A DNA stretch of 34,179 bases from an uncultured Collinsella sp. Lineage in GTDB: Bacteria > Actinomycetota > Coriobacteriia > Coriobacteriales > Coriobacteriaceae. The stretch spans positions 1 to 34,179 of the forward strand of contig CABURG010000003.1 of assembly GCA_902493835.1 (NCBI GenBank), given 5' to 3'. Under the pieces are notes generated by a model. It was not told the origin of the DNA and ran no database searches. It worked only from the letters and a program-made list of their open reading frames with translations. The position numbers were made by a program, and so were the translations under genes. Shown piece after piece: positions 13,830-22,508 of the stretch. Within the stretch, counting starts at the first letter, position 1. Each line of letters opens with the position of its first letter.

Positions 13830-15410
13830 ATGAAAGAAAGCAAGCTCTACAGCGAGTTCCAGAGACTCGGCAAGGTGCTCATGGCGCCGGTCCTCCTCCT
13901 GCCCGTTTCCGGCATTTTGGTCGGTCTGGGCTCCGCCCTTTCCAATGCTAATCTCATCTCGCTCTGCCCGTTTTTGGGCACCGAGCCGATGGTGATCTTT
14001 AGCACGCTCATCAAAGCAGCCGGCAACGTTATCAATGGTAACATCTCGGTTCTCTTTGCGATCTGCATCGCCTACGGTTATGCCAAGGCCGAGAAGGCGA
14101 CCGCCGCACTCTCAGGCTTCATCGGCTACATGACCATGAACACGATCATGGGTCAGCTGCTTATCCTGCTGGGCATCATCGATCCCGCCAACCTGCAGAC
14201 CGGTCAGAACGCCATCCTGGGCGTAACCACACTCGACACCGGCGTATTCGGCGGCATCATCATCGGCTTGGTGGTCGCGTGGATCCACAACCGATTCTAT
14301 AAGGTGCAGCTTCCGCCGGTGCTCGGCATCTTCAACGGCACACGCTGCGTCCCCGCCCTCACCGTCGTTTTCGCGAGCCTGGTGGGCGTTGCGCTCGCCT
14401 TCGTGTTTCCGTTCGTGCAAACCGGCCTAAAGGCCGCCTCGACACTCATCGATTCCACCGGGGTGTTTGGCGCGTTCATCTATGGCTTCTCCGAGCGCAT
14501 GCTTCTGCCCTTCGGCCTGCATCATTTCATCTACCTGCCGTTTTTCTTCACTTCTCTGGGCGGTAGCATCCAGGTTGACGGCCAGACCGTCGAGGGTGCT
14601 GTCAACATCTACAACGCCATGCTCAACACGCCCGGCATGATGTACGACATCGACATCTCGAAATACGTCATGAACGGCAAGGTGCTGTTCGCCATGTGCG
14701 GCCTGCCCGCGGCGGCGCTCGCTATCTACCACTGTGCCCGTCCCGAGAATAAAAAGAAGGTCGGCTCCCTCATGATCGCCGCCGTCATTCCGGCCGCCAT
14801 CATGGGCATAACCGAACCGCTCGAGTACTCCTTCCTCTTTGTGGCTCCCGTACTCTATGTGGTCCACGCCCTGCTGTGCGGCATCGCGTATGTACTCACC
14901 TACCTGGTACAGTTCAATGTGCCCGGGCCTTCCGCCTTCGGCGGACCGCTCCTCTCGTGGATCTTCAACGGCATCATGAACGCCGACAAAGGCTCCAACT
15001 GGTTCTGGCTTATTCCGCTCGGCATCGCTTACTTCGGGATCTATTACGTGCTGTTCCGCACCTTTATCAAGAAATTTGACCTCAAAACCCCGGGCCGCGA
15101 GGATGATGACACGCAGGCAGCGGATGACACGTCGGCCATCGACTCCAAAGCACCTGTCCAGGTAAGCGAGCTCATCCCGCAGATCGTGGAAGCCGTGGGC
15201 GGCGCCGATAACATCTCGGGTGTCAACGCCTGCTTCACTCGCCTGAGGCTCAGCCTCAAAGACACCGCCCTGGTCAAGGACGATAGCGTCTTCACCAAAG
15301 ACCTCGGCGCCAGCGCCATCGTGCACGTTGGCGGCGGTGTTCAGATCGTTTACGGCAATAAAGCTTCTGTCTACAAAGTCGAAATGAGAGAATACTTGGG
15401 CATGGAATAA
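13830..15410 (+). CDS. PTS alpha-glucoside EIICB permease (module 1)
   Basis: This membrane protein takes up and phosphorylates an alpha-glucoside. It has 526 residues; the start follows AAGGA. The EIIC domain (about 1-420) has multiple helices with GVTTLDTGVFGGIIIG, PFGLHHFIYLPFFF and GITEPLEYSFLFVAP, typical of the glucose/maltose superfamily. After a short acidic linker the EIIB domain (about 440-526) has its phosphorylated Cys at 468 (NACFTRLRLSL). No EIIA domain is present, so a separate EIIA-Glc must supply the phosphate. The gene follows the GH4 gene and ends at a hairpin terminator. It has a close paralogue at 16481-18043 with similar domain order. Confidence 0.94.
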   Translation: MKESKLYSEFQRLGKVLMAPVLLLPVSGILVGLGSALSNANLISLCPFLGTEPMVIFSTLIKAAGNVINGNISVLFAICIAYGYAKAEKATAALSGFIGYMTMNTIMGQLLILLGIIDPANLQTGQNAILGVTTLDTGVFGGIIIGLVVAWIHNRFYKVQLPPVLGIFNGTRCVPALTVVFASLVGVALAFVFPFVQTGLKAASTLIDSTGVFGAFIYGFSERMLLPFGLHHFIYLPFFFTSLGGSIQVDGQTVEGAVNIYNAMLNTPGMMYDIDISKYVMNGKVLFAMCGLPAAALAIYHCARPENKKKVGSLMIAAVIPAAIMGITEPLEYSFLFVAPVLYVVHALLCGIAYVLTYLVQFNVPGPSAFGGPLLSWIFNGIMNADKGSNWFWLIPLGIAYFGIYYVLFRTFIKKFDLKTPGREDDDTQAADDTSAIDSKAPVQVSELIPQIVEAVGGADNISGVNACFTRLRLSLKDTALVKDDSVFTKDLGASAIVHVGGGVQIVYGNKASVYKVEMREYLGME

Positions 15411-15432
15411 ATCCGTCCCATAGCTTCACCAC

Positions 15433-15475
15433 AATGCTCCGGAGATGGCATGTCCGCTCCGGGGCATTATTGTTT
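15433..15475 (+). terminator. Intrinsic terminator after module 1 EIICB
   Basis: Stem AATGCTCCGGAG/CTCCGGGGCATT (one G-T pair) with a 12-base loop, followed by ATTGTTT. It lies between the PTS gene and the RpiR gene, so the regulator is probably expressed by read-through or from its own promoter. Confidence 0.75.
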
Positions 15476-15487
15476 GGAGTGATTTGA

Positions 15488-16288
15488 ATGTCGATGTACG
15501 AGGTCTATTCGAACCTCAGGTCTTGTATCGAAGACGTCGAGAAGGGCGGCAGCCTTGACGCCCACATCGCACTCTACGCCCTTTCCCATCACGACGAGGT
15601 CCCAGAGCTCTCAATAGAAGAACTTGCCCGCGCGTGCAATACATCGCCCGCGACCATCTCGCGCTTCTGCAGGCGCGTAAACGGCTCGAGCTTTCGATCG
15701 TTCAAAGAGCAAGTTGACGACTTCAACGCTTGGCTCCAGCGTGAGACAACCGAGGCAAGGGCTCATAAGCAAATCGATATACCCTGGTATTTCGATATCG
15801 TAGAGACCTCTTTGCTTGAAACAAAACGTCTGCTCACTGAGGATCGACTCGAGCGGGCCGTTGACTGGCTTCTCGATGCGCAAAATGTCTACGTATACGG
15901 AAGCTCATTCTCCAATCTCGTCGCCCGCTCACTCTGCGAAAAGCTGAGCCGCGTAAACCGACTGTGCTTCTCATTTGGCTCCGTCAAGGGACAGGAGACG
16001 TCGCTCTGTATGCTCCAACCCGACGATCTAACCATCTTTGTATCGTTCTCAGGGAAAACGAGCCATATCTTCAATCTTTACGTTGAGGCCAAGCGGCGAG
16101 GTTGCCGCGTTATTTGGATATCGAGCAACATGGCATTCGATAACAACGGGGCGCGTGAGCTCTTGCTACCTGTGAGCGCGGAGTCACTCAACGAGTACTC
16201 GACTGCTTTGGTTGAGGGCATGAGCCTACAAAGCGCGGTTAACGCTCTGTATATCAGCTGTGCAAATCGACTTCGAGCGCAGCGCTAG
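15488..16288 (+). CDS. RpiR/MurR family regulator with SIS domain (module 1)
   Basis: The protein has 266 residues, starting at 15488 behind GGAG. Residues about 1-80 form the RpiR helix-turn-helix (LSIEELARACNTSPATISRFCRRVN). Residues about 110-260 form a sugar isomerase (SIS) domain that binds a phosphosugar, including VYVYGSSFSNLVARSL and LTIFVSFSGKTSHIF. Proteins of this type repress or activate adjacent sugar genes in response to a phosphorylated sugar, here presumably the GH4/PTS substrate or product. It is co-directional with module 1 and convergent with module 2. Whether it also controls module 2 is open. Confidence 0.92.
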   Translation: MSMYEVYSNLRSCIEDVEKGGSLDAHIALYALSHHDEVPELSIEELARACNTSPATISRFCRRVNGSSFRSFKEQVDDFNAWLQRETTEARAHKQIDIPWYFDIVETSLLETKRLLTEDRLERAVDWLLDAQNVYVYGSSFSNLVARSLCEKLSRVNRLCFSFGSVKGQETSLCMLQPDDLTIFVSFSGKTSHIFNLYVEAKRRGCRVIWISSNMAFDNNGARELLLPVSAESLNEYSTALVEGMSLQSAVNALYISCANRLRAQR

Positions 16289-16411
16289 CCGCAAACACGC
16301 TAGGACTGAAAAGAACGCACCTCACCGTCGCAAGGCGTCCGAATACACGATAGGCAGCGCCAAAAGAGAACAGCGAGCACGTTACGTACTTGCCCATTCG
16401 CCCCAAAACAG

Positions 16412-16453
16412 TACAGGTCGGCGCCCGATTGAAGAATCGGACGCCGACCTGTA
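16412..16453. terminator. Bidirectional terminator between the two modules
   Basis: Arms of 19 bp (TACAGGTCGGCGCCCGATT and its near-perfect complement) close on a GAAG loop. On the minus strand it is followed by CTGTTTTGG and lies just beyond the stop of the module 2 EIICB gene. On the plus strand it lies after the RpiR gene, followed by TTAATCTTG. Confidence 0.8.
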
Positions 16454-16480
16454 TTAATCTTGATCGTATGTTTGAGTCGT

Positions 16481-18043
16481 TTACTCCATGCCCAGCAGCT
16501 CGCGCATCTGGGTTGCGTAGTTAGAAGCCATGTTGCCGTAGACAATCTGCACGCCGCCGTTAACATGCACGATGCCACGCGCTTCGAGCTTTTCGGTAAA
16601 CTCGGCGTCGTCAACCACCTTGTCACAGTCATTGAGCTGGATGCGCAGACGGGTGAAGCAGGCCTCGACAGACTTAATGTTGTTGTCGCCGCCCACTGCC
16701 TCAACGATGGCGGGAATGAGGTCGCTGATCACGGTCTTGGGAGCCTTTTCGGCCTCATCGTCGGACTCTTCCTCGCGGCCGGGGGTCTTAAGGCCCTTCT
16801 TAAGAATGATGAACTTGAAGACGAAGTAGTACACCACGAAGTAGATAGGGCCGAGGAACAGGATAACCTGCCAGTTGGAGCCCTTGGCTGCACCCATAAT
16901 GCCGTTAAAGATCAACGACAGGAGCGGGCCGCCAAAGGATGCGGAACCGGCCACGTTGAACTGCAGGATATAGGTCAGCGCATAGGTAAGACCAGCCATG
17001 AGAGCGTGGAACACGTAGAGGATGGGCGCGATAAACAGGAAGGAGTACTCGAGCGGCTCGGTAATGCCGGAGAGGATGCAAGGCACCACGATGGCGATCA
17101 TGAGCGCTGCGGTCTTCTTCTTGTTCTTGGGAAGTGCCGTCTTGTAGAAGGCGAGTGCAGCGCCGGGCAGGCCGAACATGGCGAAGATAACCTTGCCGTT
17201 CATGACAAAACGGCTGACCTCGATGTTAAACGGCGTGCTGGGAGAGCCCAGGATCGCGTTGTAGATATTGATAGCGCCCTGAACAGTCTGGCCGTCGATG
17301 GTCTCGACGCCACCGAGCGACGTGAAGAAGAACGGCAAATAGACAAAGTGATGCAGGCCAAAAGGCAGGAGCATGCGCTCGCCGGCGCCGTAGACAAATG
17401 CACCAAAGGCACCCGTGGTCTTGATGAACTCGGACAGCGCGCCGAGAGCGTTCTGAATAAACGGGAATACAAAGGACATGACCAATGCGAGGATGCTGCA
17501 TGAGAGCAGCGTCACCGCCGGGATAAAGCGCGTGCCGTTGAAGATGGAGAACACGGCAGGCAGCTCAATCTTGTAGTAACGGTTATGCAACCATGCGACG
17601 ATTGCACCCACCAGAAGACCGCCAATAACGCCAGTGTCGAGCGTGGTGATACCGAGGATCGTGCTCTGGCCCGTCGTAAGATTCGCGGGATCGATAACGC
17701 CAGTCGCCGTAAGGAACGTGCCCATCACGGAGTTCATGCACATGTAGCCCAAAAAGCCACAAAGCGCCGCGGTAGCCTTCTCGGACTTGGCGAAGCCATA
17801 GGCGAGACAAATCGAGAAGATAACCGGGATGTTGTTCATAACGATGCCGGCTGCGGCCTTGAGAATCGAAAAGAAAATCGCAAAGCCCGGAGCAGCCAAC
17901 CAGGGAACAGCTGCCGTAAGGGTGGGGCTGGTAAAGGCATTGCCAAAGCCCTGAAGGATGCCGGCGATTGGCAGGATCAAGACAGGCGTCATGAGGACTT
18001 TGCCCAGGCGCTGGAACTTTGCCAGCAGCTCATCTTTGTTCAT
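16481..18043 (-). CDS. PTS alpha-glucoside EIICB permease (module 2)
   Basis: The protein has 520 residues, starting at 18043 behind GAGGGG. It has the same architecture as the EIICB at 13830-15410: an EIIC membrane domain (GITTLDTGVIGGLLVG, PFGLHHFVYLPFFF, GITEPLEYSFLFIAP), an acidic linker, and an EIIB domain with phospho-Cys at 462 (EACFTRLRIQL). Both proteins end with the same YLGME/LLGME-type tail, showing common descent, although many positions differ. It follows its GH4 gene by 82 bp containing a hairpin, which may lower its expression relative to the glucosidase. It depends on an external EIIA. Confidence 0.94.
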   Translation of the reverse strand: MNKDELLAKFQRLGKVLMTPVLILPIAGILQGFGNAFTSPTLTAAVPWLAAPGFAIFFSILKAAAGIVMNNIPVIFSICLAYGFAKSEKATAALCGFLGYMCMNSVMGTFLTATGVIDPANLTTGQSTILGITTLDTGVIGGLLVGAIVAWLHNRYYKIELPAVFSIFNGTRFIPAVTLLSCSILALVMSFVFPFIQNALGALSEFIKTTGAFGAFVYGAGERMLLPFGLHHFVYLPFFFTSLGGVETIDGQTVQGAINIYNAILGSPSTPFNIEVSRFVMNGKVIFAMFGLPGAALAFYKTALPKNKKKTAALMIAIVVPCILSGITEPLEYSFLFIAPILYVFHALMAGLTYALTYILQFNVAGSASFGGPLLSLIFNGIMGAAKGSNWQVILFLGPIYFVVYYFVFKFIILKKGLKTPGREEESDDEAEKAPKTVISDLIPAIVEAVGGDNNIKSVEACFTRLRIQLNDCDKVVDDAEFTEKLEARGIVHVNGGVQIVYGNMASNYATQMRELLGME

Positions 18044-18065
18044 GGGATACCCCTCTTAAAGAAAC

Positions 18066-18096
18066 GGGGCGTGCAGCTCTACAGCCCACACGCCCC
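18066..18096 (-). terminator. Intercistronic hairpin between module 2 GH4 and EIICB
   Basis: On the minus strand GGGGCGTG pairs with CACGCCCC over a 15-base loop and is followed by GTTTCTTT. It sits between two genes of one apparent operon, so it may act as a partial terminator or an mRNA-stabilising hairpin. Confidence 0.55.
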
Positions 18097-18125
18097 ATAA
18101 CAGTTATCAAGCGCTATGGAACTAG

Positions 18126-19451
18126 CTACTTAAGCTCCGGCCAGTAATCCTTATTGGCCTCGATGAGCTTGTCGAGCACTTTGCGAGCCTTCTTTGCGTC
18201 ACCGACCAGACGATTAAGTGTGAGTGCCTGCAGGGCCTTCTCGTAGGAACCCTCCATCCAAGCCTCAACAGTCAGACGCTCATAGGCGTACTGGTTCTCC
18301 ATAAGGCCGCGGTAGAAGGTGCCAATCTTGCCAACAGCATAGGGCTGCGGGCCATTGGCGCCCACGCTTGCCGCGACCTCGACCATGGCGTCATCGGGCA
18401 TACCCTCGATAATGCCGTTGTTGGGCACGATGACAATGAAGGTCTTGTTGGTGTTGCGATAAATGGCCGAGGTGATTTCCACGATCATCTCGCCATGAGC
18501 ATCGTTCTGCACAACCGAGGAGTTCTTTGCGGTGCCGACTTTGGCAACACGCTCGCACTCGGCGAACACGCGCTTCTCACGACCGTTGATAACCTCGTCG
18601 GAGCGAGTGTAGTCGGGGTCGAGGTGAGCGACCTTGTACTCGGGATACAGATAGTACTGCAGATAAGTGTTGGGCAGATAGTCGGGGAAGTCCTCGAGCA
18701 TGTCCTTGACCATGGCGTAGGTATCAAGCCAGGACTGGTCACGCTGCTCGGCATCGGCAGGAAGGAAGCCGTTCTTCTCCGTGTACTCCTTAATCTGCGG
18801 GACGAGGTCATGGCCCTCTTCATCGTAGATGTGCTTGAACCAACCGAAGTGATTGAGGCCAAAGTACACGGGCTCCGTCTTGCTCATATCGCGACCGAGC
18901 AGGCGACCGTAAGAGCGCATGAGGTTGACGGGCTGATCGCAGATGTTGAGGACGCGATGCTCATCGGGCAGGACGCGCTCGAGACCATATGCCACAATAG
19001 CGGCCGGGTTGGTGTAGTTGATAATCCACGCCTCCGGGCTATGAGCGCGAACGTCGTTGACGATCTCAACCATGTCATGCATGGAGCGCATACCGTAAGC
19101 CATGCCGCCAGGGCCCACCGTTTCCTGGCCGATGATTCCCATATGCAGCGGAATCTTCTCGTCCTTGCTACGCATCTCGTAGCCGCCGGTACGAATCTGG
19201 CAGAGCACAAAGTCGACGTCGGCATAAGCCTCGTCCTTATCGGTGGTGTAACCAAACTCCACACCGGGCTCCTCCTCGGCGAAGAGGATCTTGCCAAACT
19301 CGCCGATCGGACGCTGACGCTCGGCATCGATGTCATAGAGCATCACGCGGTTCAGCGGCAGAATGTCCATGTGCTTGGTCAGGGCTTTAAGAATGCCAGG
19401 GCACCACGTGGAGCCGCCGCCAACGATCACAATATTGAGCTTATCCTTCAT
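18126..19451 (-). CDS. GH4 6-phospho-glucosidase with CDQP variant motif (module 2)
   Basis: The protein has 441 residues, starting at 19451 behind GGAGGG. It is a GH4 enzyme like the one at 12480-13805 and of identical length. The NAD-binding motif is IVIVGGGSTWCPG, the metal ligands are C171 and H201 (LNHFGW), and the Asp after the Cys is kept. The diagnostic tetrapeptide is CDQP, where alpha-specific family members have CDMP. The replaced residue is near the substrate site, so this enzyme may prefer a different 6-phospho-alpha-glucoside from its paralogue. It is followed by its own EIICB gene and diverges from an RpiR regulator. Function is well supported; the exact sugar is not known. Confidence 0.9.
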   Translation of the reverse strand: MKDKLNIVIVGGGSTWCPGILKALTKHMDILPLNRVMLYDIDAERQRPIGEFGKILFAEEEPGVEFGYTTDKDEAYADVDFVLCQIRTGGYEMRSKDEKIPLHMGIIGQETVGPGGMAYGMRSMHDMVEIVNDVRAHSPEAWIINYTNPAAIVAYGLERVLPDEHRVLNICDQPVNLMRSYGRLLGRDMSKTEPVYFGLNHFGWFKHIYDEEGHDLVPQIKEYTEKNGFLPADAEQRDQSWLDTYAMVKDMLEDFPDYLPNTYLQYYLYPEYKVAHLDPDYTRSDEVINGREKRVFAECERVAKVGTAKNSSVVQNDAHGEMIVEITSAIYRNTNKTFIVIVPNNGIIEGMPDDAMVEVAASVGANGPQPYAVGKIGTFYRGLMENQYAYERLTVEAWMEGSYEKALQALTLNRLVGDAKKARKVLDKLIEANKDYWPELK

Positions 19452-19563
19452 GTTCCGTCCCTCCAGGGTTGGCTGATCGGTGTTCTCGAAGACCTTGGGC
19501 TCCGCGGTTGTCCTCGGCTTGCTTCGTTTCGATTGCTATTTTGCGACATAAGGTCATTTGCGA

Positions 19564-19594
19564 GTCCCCGTGTGGGCCAATGCGAAACGGGGAC
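19564..19594. repeat. Small GTCCCCGT inverted repeat in the divergent promoter region
   Basis: GTCCCCGT (19564-19571) and ACGGGGAC (19587-19594) flank 15 bases. The pair lies between the divergent GH4 and RpiR genes. It may be a degenerate member of the GGGGAC-containing intergenic repeats or an operator. Confidence 0.35.
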
Positions 19595-19662
19595 ACATGA
19601 TTTCGCTCACAACACAGATATGTGTAGGCAGACACGCACGTTTGCCCAGTTCATGGGCAATA

Positions 19663-19682
19663 GGCAATCTTGACCGATTGCC
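19663..19682. promoter_or_regulatory. Palindromic operator candidate between GH4 and RpiR
   Basis: GGCAATC-TTGACC-GATTGCC is a perfect 7-bp inverted repeat with a 6-bp centre, 68 bp upstream of the RpiR start and in the divergent region. It is a natural candidate for binding by the adjacent regulator. The TTGACC in its centre could also be a -35 box, which would couple binding to repression. Confidence 0.5.
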
Positions 19683-19749
19683 GATTTCTCACCTGGCTAC
19701 ACAAAGCGGTACCATATGTACGACGAGGTGCGAAGGGCTGAAACATCTT

Positions 19750-20499
19750 ATGAAAGATCAAGAATCTTTTTATGATCATGTGCGAGCTGGCGAAAGCAAG
19801 CTCAACGATCTCGAAAGCGAGATCATGCGCTACATCATCGAGCTGCGTGATGATATTGACGATGTCACGCTTAAGAGCGTTGCTGAACGGTTCTTCGTCG
19901 CTCCCAATACAATCGTCAGGCTTGCCCACAAGCTTGGCTTCTCGGGGTTTACAGAGCTCAAACAATCGTATTCTGCCTCGCTCGATCGCAATCGATTCAC
20001 TATCGAGGCACTTCCTCTTGATACCCAGCTCGTACAGACCAAAGATCTGCTTAACGACCGGGTCATCGATTCGGTTGTGAGTCTTATCCAGGACGCCTCG
20101 CATATCGTGTTCTTCTGCTCGGGCTTTTCGAAATACCCGTGCCTCGAGATGGCTGAAAAGCTCAAAATAATGGGCAAGAATACCGACACGCTCAGTGAAC
20201 GCCATGTCATGAGGCATTACGCAGAACTCCTCGGCAAAAACGACCTGGTCTTCAGCGTTTCCGTAAGCGGCGAGACACAGGTGTCTATTGACGCCACATC
20301 GATAGCCAAAACACGCGGATGCAAGGTTGTCACGCTCACCGGCTTTTCTCGAAATTCTCTCTCGAAACTAGCCGACTACCCTATCTACACCGTGCAAAAA
20401 GAAATCCGCTTGGGCAGCATGGACCTCGACAGTCGATTGATGTTCTATTACGTTTTCGAATTGATATTTGAGCGCTACTTCAAACTGGCCAAGAAATAA
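19750..20499 (+). CDS. RpiR/MurR family regulator with SIS domain (module 2)
   Basis: The protein has 249 residues. The ATG at 19750 (MKDQESFYDHVRAGE) is chosen because the upstream frame lacks family sequence, although the ribosome site is weak. The HTH occupies about 20-75 (VTLKSVAERFFVAPNTIVRLAHKLGFSG is too long to be one motif but its core is APNTIVRLAHKLGF). The SIS domain follows, with SHIVFFCSGFSKYPC and DLVFSVSVSGETQVSI. It is divergent from the module 2 GH4-EIICB genes and so is their likely controller, responding to a phosphorylated sugar. It is clearly diverged from the RpiR of module 1. Confidence 0.9.
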   Translation: MKDQESFYDHVRAGESKLNDLESEIMRYIIELRDDIDDVTLKSVAERFFVAPNTIVRLAHKLGFSGFTELKQSYSASLDRNRFTIEALPLDTQLVQTKDLLNDRVIDSVVSLIQDASHIVFFCSGFSKYPCLEMAEKLKIMGKNTDTLSERHVMRHYAELLGKNDLVFSVSVSGETQVSIDATSIAKTRGCKVVTLTGFSRNSLSKLADYPIYTVQKEIRLGSMDLDSRLMFYYVFELIFERYFKLAKK

Positions 20500-20559
20500 A
20501 ACTTGGCATGCGCCCGGCTTCGACTCTTTAGCAGCCTTCTATATGAAAGGTATCGTTCT

Positions 20560-21006
20560 ATGCAATGCGTACTGTTTATCTGTTATGGAAATATCTGTCG
20601 CTCGACGATGGCTGAGTCGGTGTTTACCGAGCTGGTGCGCCGCGCTGGGCGCGCGGGCGAGTTTGTCATTGACTCCGCTGCGACCTCGACCGAGGAGATC
20701 GGCAACCCGCCACACCACGGTACCGTTGCCAAGCTGCGCGAAGTCGGGATTCCCGTCGTTGCACACCGTGCCCGCCAGGTGCGTCGCGCGGAGTATGGCG
20801 ACTGGGACCACATTGTCTATATGGACGACGAGAACGCCCGCGGCCTGTACCGAATTTTTGGGAAGGACCCCGATGGCAAGATCTCGCGCCTGCTCGATTG
20901 GACCGATCGCCCCGGCGACGTGGCCGACCCCTGGTACACCGGCAATTTCGATGCCACCTACCGCGATGTACTCGCCGGTTGCGCCGCTATGCTCGAGCAG
21001 CTGTAG
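20560..21006 (+). CDS. Low-molecular-weight protein-tyrosine phosphatase
   Basis: The protein has 148 residues, starting at 20560 behind GAAAGG. The P-loop Cx5R is C8-YGNIC-R14-S, at the very N-terminus as in all members, and the general acid is D123 in DPWY. The length is normal for the family (about 150 residues). These cytosolic enzymes dephosphorylate tyrosine on proteins, sometimes bacterial tyrosine kinases; no kinase is encoded nearby. It follows the RpiR gene by 60 bp in the same direction but has no obvious link to sugar use. It is convergent with the ATPase gene, with palindrome copy 3 between the two. Confidence 0.93.
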   Translation: MQCVLFICYGNICRSTMAESVFTELVRRAGRAGEFVIDSAATSTEEIGNPPHHGTVAKLREVGIPVVAHRARQVRRAEYGDWDHIVYMDDENARGLYRIFGKDPDGKISRLLDWTDRPGDVADPWYTGNFDATYRDVLAGCAAMLEQL

Positions 21007-21080
21007 GCGCTCGGGCGGCGCGGGCACACGGGCCACGCCATCGGCATAAAACGAGCGTGGGAGAAAATCCACACTCATGA

Positions 21081-21111
21081 ATGTGACAAAGGGACTGTCC
21101 CTTTGTCACAT
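21081..21111. repeat. GACAAAGGG palindrome, copy 3
   Basis: Perfect 31-bp palindrome from ATGTGACAAAGGGAC to GTCCCTTTGTCACAT. It lies between two convergent genes (phosphatase and ATPase). The 29 bp beginning GTGACAAAGGGACTG are identical to copy 4 on the other side of the ATPase gene. Confidence 0.85.
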
Positions 21112-21123
21112 CCGGGACTGGCC

Positions 21124-22485
21124 CTAGACCGGCTTGACCTCCAGCTTTATCCCCTCGACACAGGAGTCGCCCAAAACATCCGAAAGGGCCCAGGTCGCAT
21201 ATAGCGGCAAATAGAGAACCGCTCCGTTGCGCTCAACGTTGCCTCTCGAGAAAACAATCCCGAGCCTTACGCCATATTCAGCCGTATCAAGCACATGACC
21301 GAGCGCAGCGTGCGCGTGGTAATAGGAGCCCGATTTAACCTCGATCGGAACAGCCGTCCCATCCGGTCCATCGACCACAAAGTCCACTTCACCGCGCTTT
21401 TTTGTCTGATAGTAGTAAAGCTGGCGATTTTGGGCAGCCAGCTGCTGGGCCACCACGTTTTCGTAAATGCCGCCCAGATTGGGCTCCTTGCTATCAAGAT
21501 ACGCCGCTTGGGCGACTCCAACGGGGTAGCGCGCCATCAACATGCCCGTATCCGATTGATATAGCTTAAACTGCGATGGCCGTGCCGTCTTGAGCAGGGG
21601 CGATTTTGGCTCGGTTACGATATCGGCTTTGAGGGCAACGCCGGCATCGACAAGCCATACAAAATCTCGCTGGTACTTGTCGTAATGCGCCTTGGGGTCA
21701 ATGGAATTGAGCACGAAACGCTTGTTTTCGCCCTCGAGCATAATAGGGAGCTGATCGTAGATGCTCTGCACCTGAAGGGCTCGCCCGCTTGCATACTTGG
21801 AGATATCCCGTCGGTACTGTTCGTTGAGCTCTGACTGCAGCTGACGAACAGAGACAAGGTCGCCCCGCGTGTCAAGGAAACGCTGCACGACCTCTGGCAT
21901 TCCGCCGACAACGGTATAGGTCCTGAAGTTTGCCATCATCGCGTCATGAATGTAATCAGGAATGGGCCTCTCGCTGATGCACGCGTCACGTATCGTTTGG
22001 CGAGCCCCCTCGCTCACCCCGATTGCCCAGCAAAACTCCTCAAAATCGAGCGGGAACATCCTAAGCTCGTGAACATATCCCACGGGATAGGATCTGACGC
22101 CCTTGAACTGAGTCCCGAGCATTGACCCCGAAAACGCCCAGTGGCAGCGCCCATCCTCAACAAGGAACTTTGCCATTGTCATGATGTCAGGGGCCTCTTG
22201 GACCTCATCGATAAACACGAGCGTTTTGCCCGGCGCTATCGACTTTCCCGAAAGAAGCGTCACCCTGCTGATGAAATCATCGGCATCCCGCGCCTCGAGA
22301 AGAGCGTCTTTTGCCTGACGATTTTCCATGAGATTGAGCTCGATGTAGGTTGCATGGCTGGCTTTGCCAAATGCGCGAATCGAATAGCTTTTGCCAATCT
22401 GGCGAGCACCCGTAATGAACAAGGCCTTTTGCTCGGAAGACTTCAGCCAACGCTCCAGCTCTGCCGCTTTTTTCCTGCGCAGCAT
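21124..22485 (-). CDS. AAA-type ATPase with C-terminal DUF4143 domain
   Basis: The protein has 453 residues, starting at 22485 behind GAGGGGAG (an ATG 24 bases upstream is the alternative). Residues about 20-150 are an AAA ATPase core: Walker A GARQIGKS (26-33), Walker B VFIDEVQEAP (E94), and a sensor-like FSGSMLG. The C-terminal region has the DUF4143 nuclease-like pattern, ending VDFVVDGPDGTAVPIEVKSG, where D, E and K recall a PD-(D/E)XK site. Such proteins are common in gut bacteria and their role is poorly known; DNA binding or a defence or toxin link is speculated. G+C is visibly lower than in neighbouring genes, and identical palindromes lie on both sides, suggesting acquisition. Three 33-bp-spaced repeats precede it. 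Confidence 0.9.
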   Translation of the reverse strand: MLRRKKAAELERWLKSSEQKALFITGARQIGKSYSIRAFGKASHATYIELNLMENRQAKDALLEARDADDFISRVTLLSGKSIAPGKTLVFIDEVQEAPDIMTMAKFLVEDGRCHWAFSGSMLGTQFKGVRSYPVGYVHELRMFPLDFEEFCWAIGVSEGARQTIRDACISERPIPDYIHDAMMANFRTYTVVGGMPEVVQRFLDTRGDLVSVRQLQSELNEQYRRDISKYASGRALQVQSIYDQLPIMLEGENKRFVLNSIDPKAHYDKYQRDFVWLVDAGVALKADIVTEPKSPLLKTARPSQFKLYQSDTGMLMARYPVGVAQAAYLDSKEPNLGGIYENVVAQQLAAQNRQLYYYQTKKRGEVDFVVDGPDGTAVPIEVKSGSYYHAHAALGHVLDTAEYGVRLGIVFSRGNVERNGAVLYLPLYATWALSDVLGDSCVEGIKLEVKPV

Positions 22486-22508
22486 AGGCTCTCCCCTCAG
22501 TGTCATCA

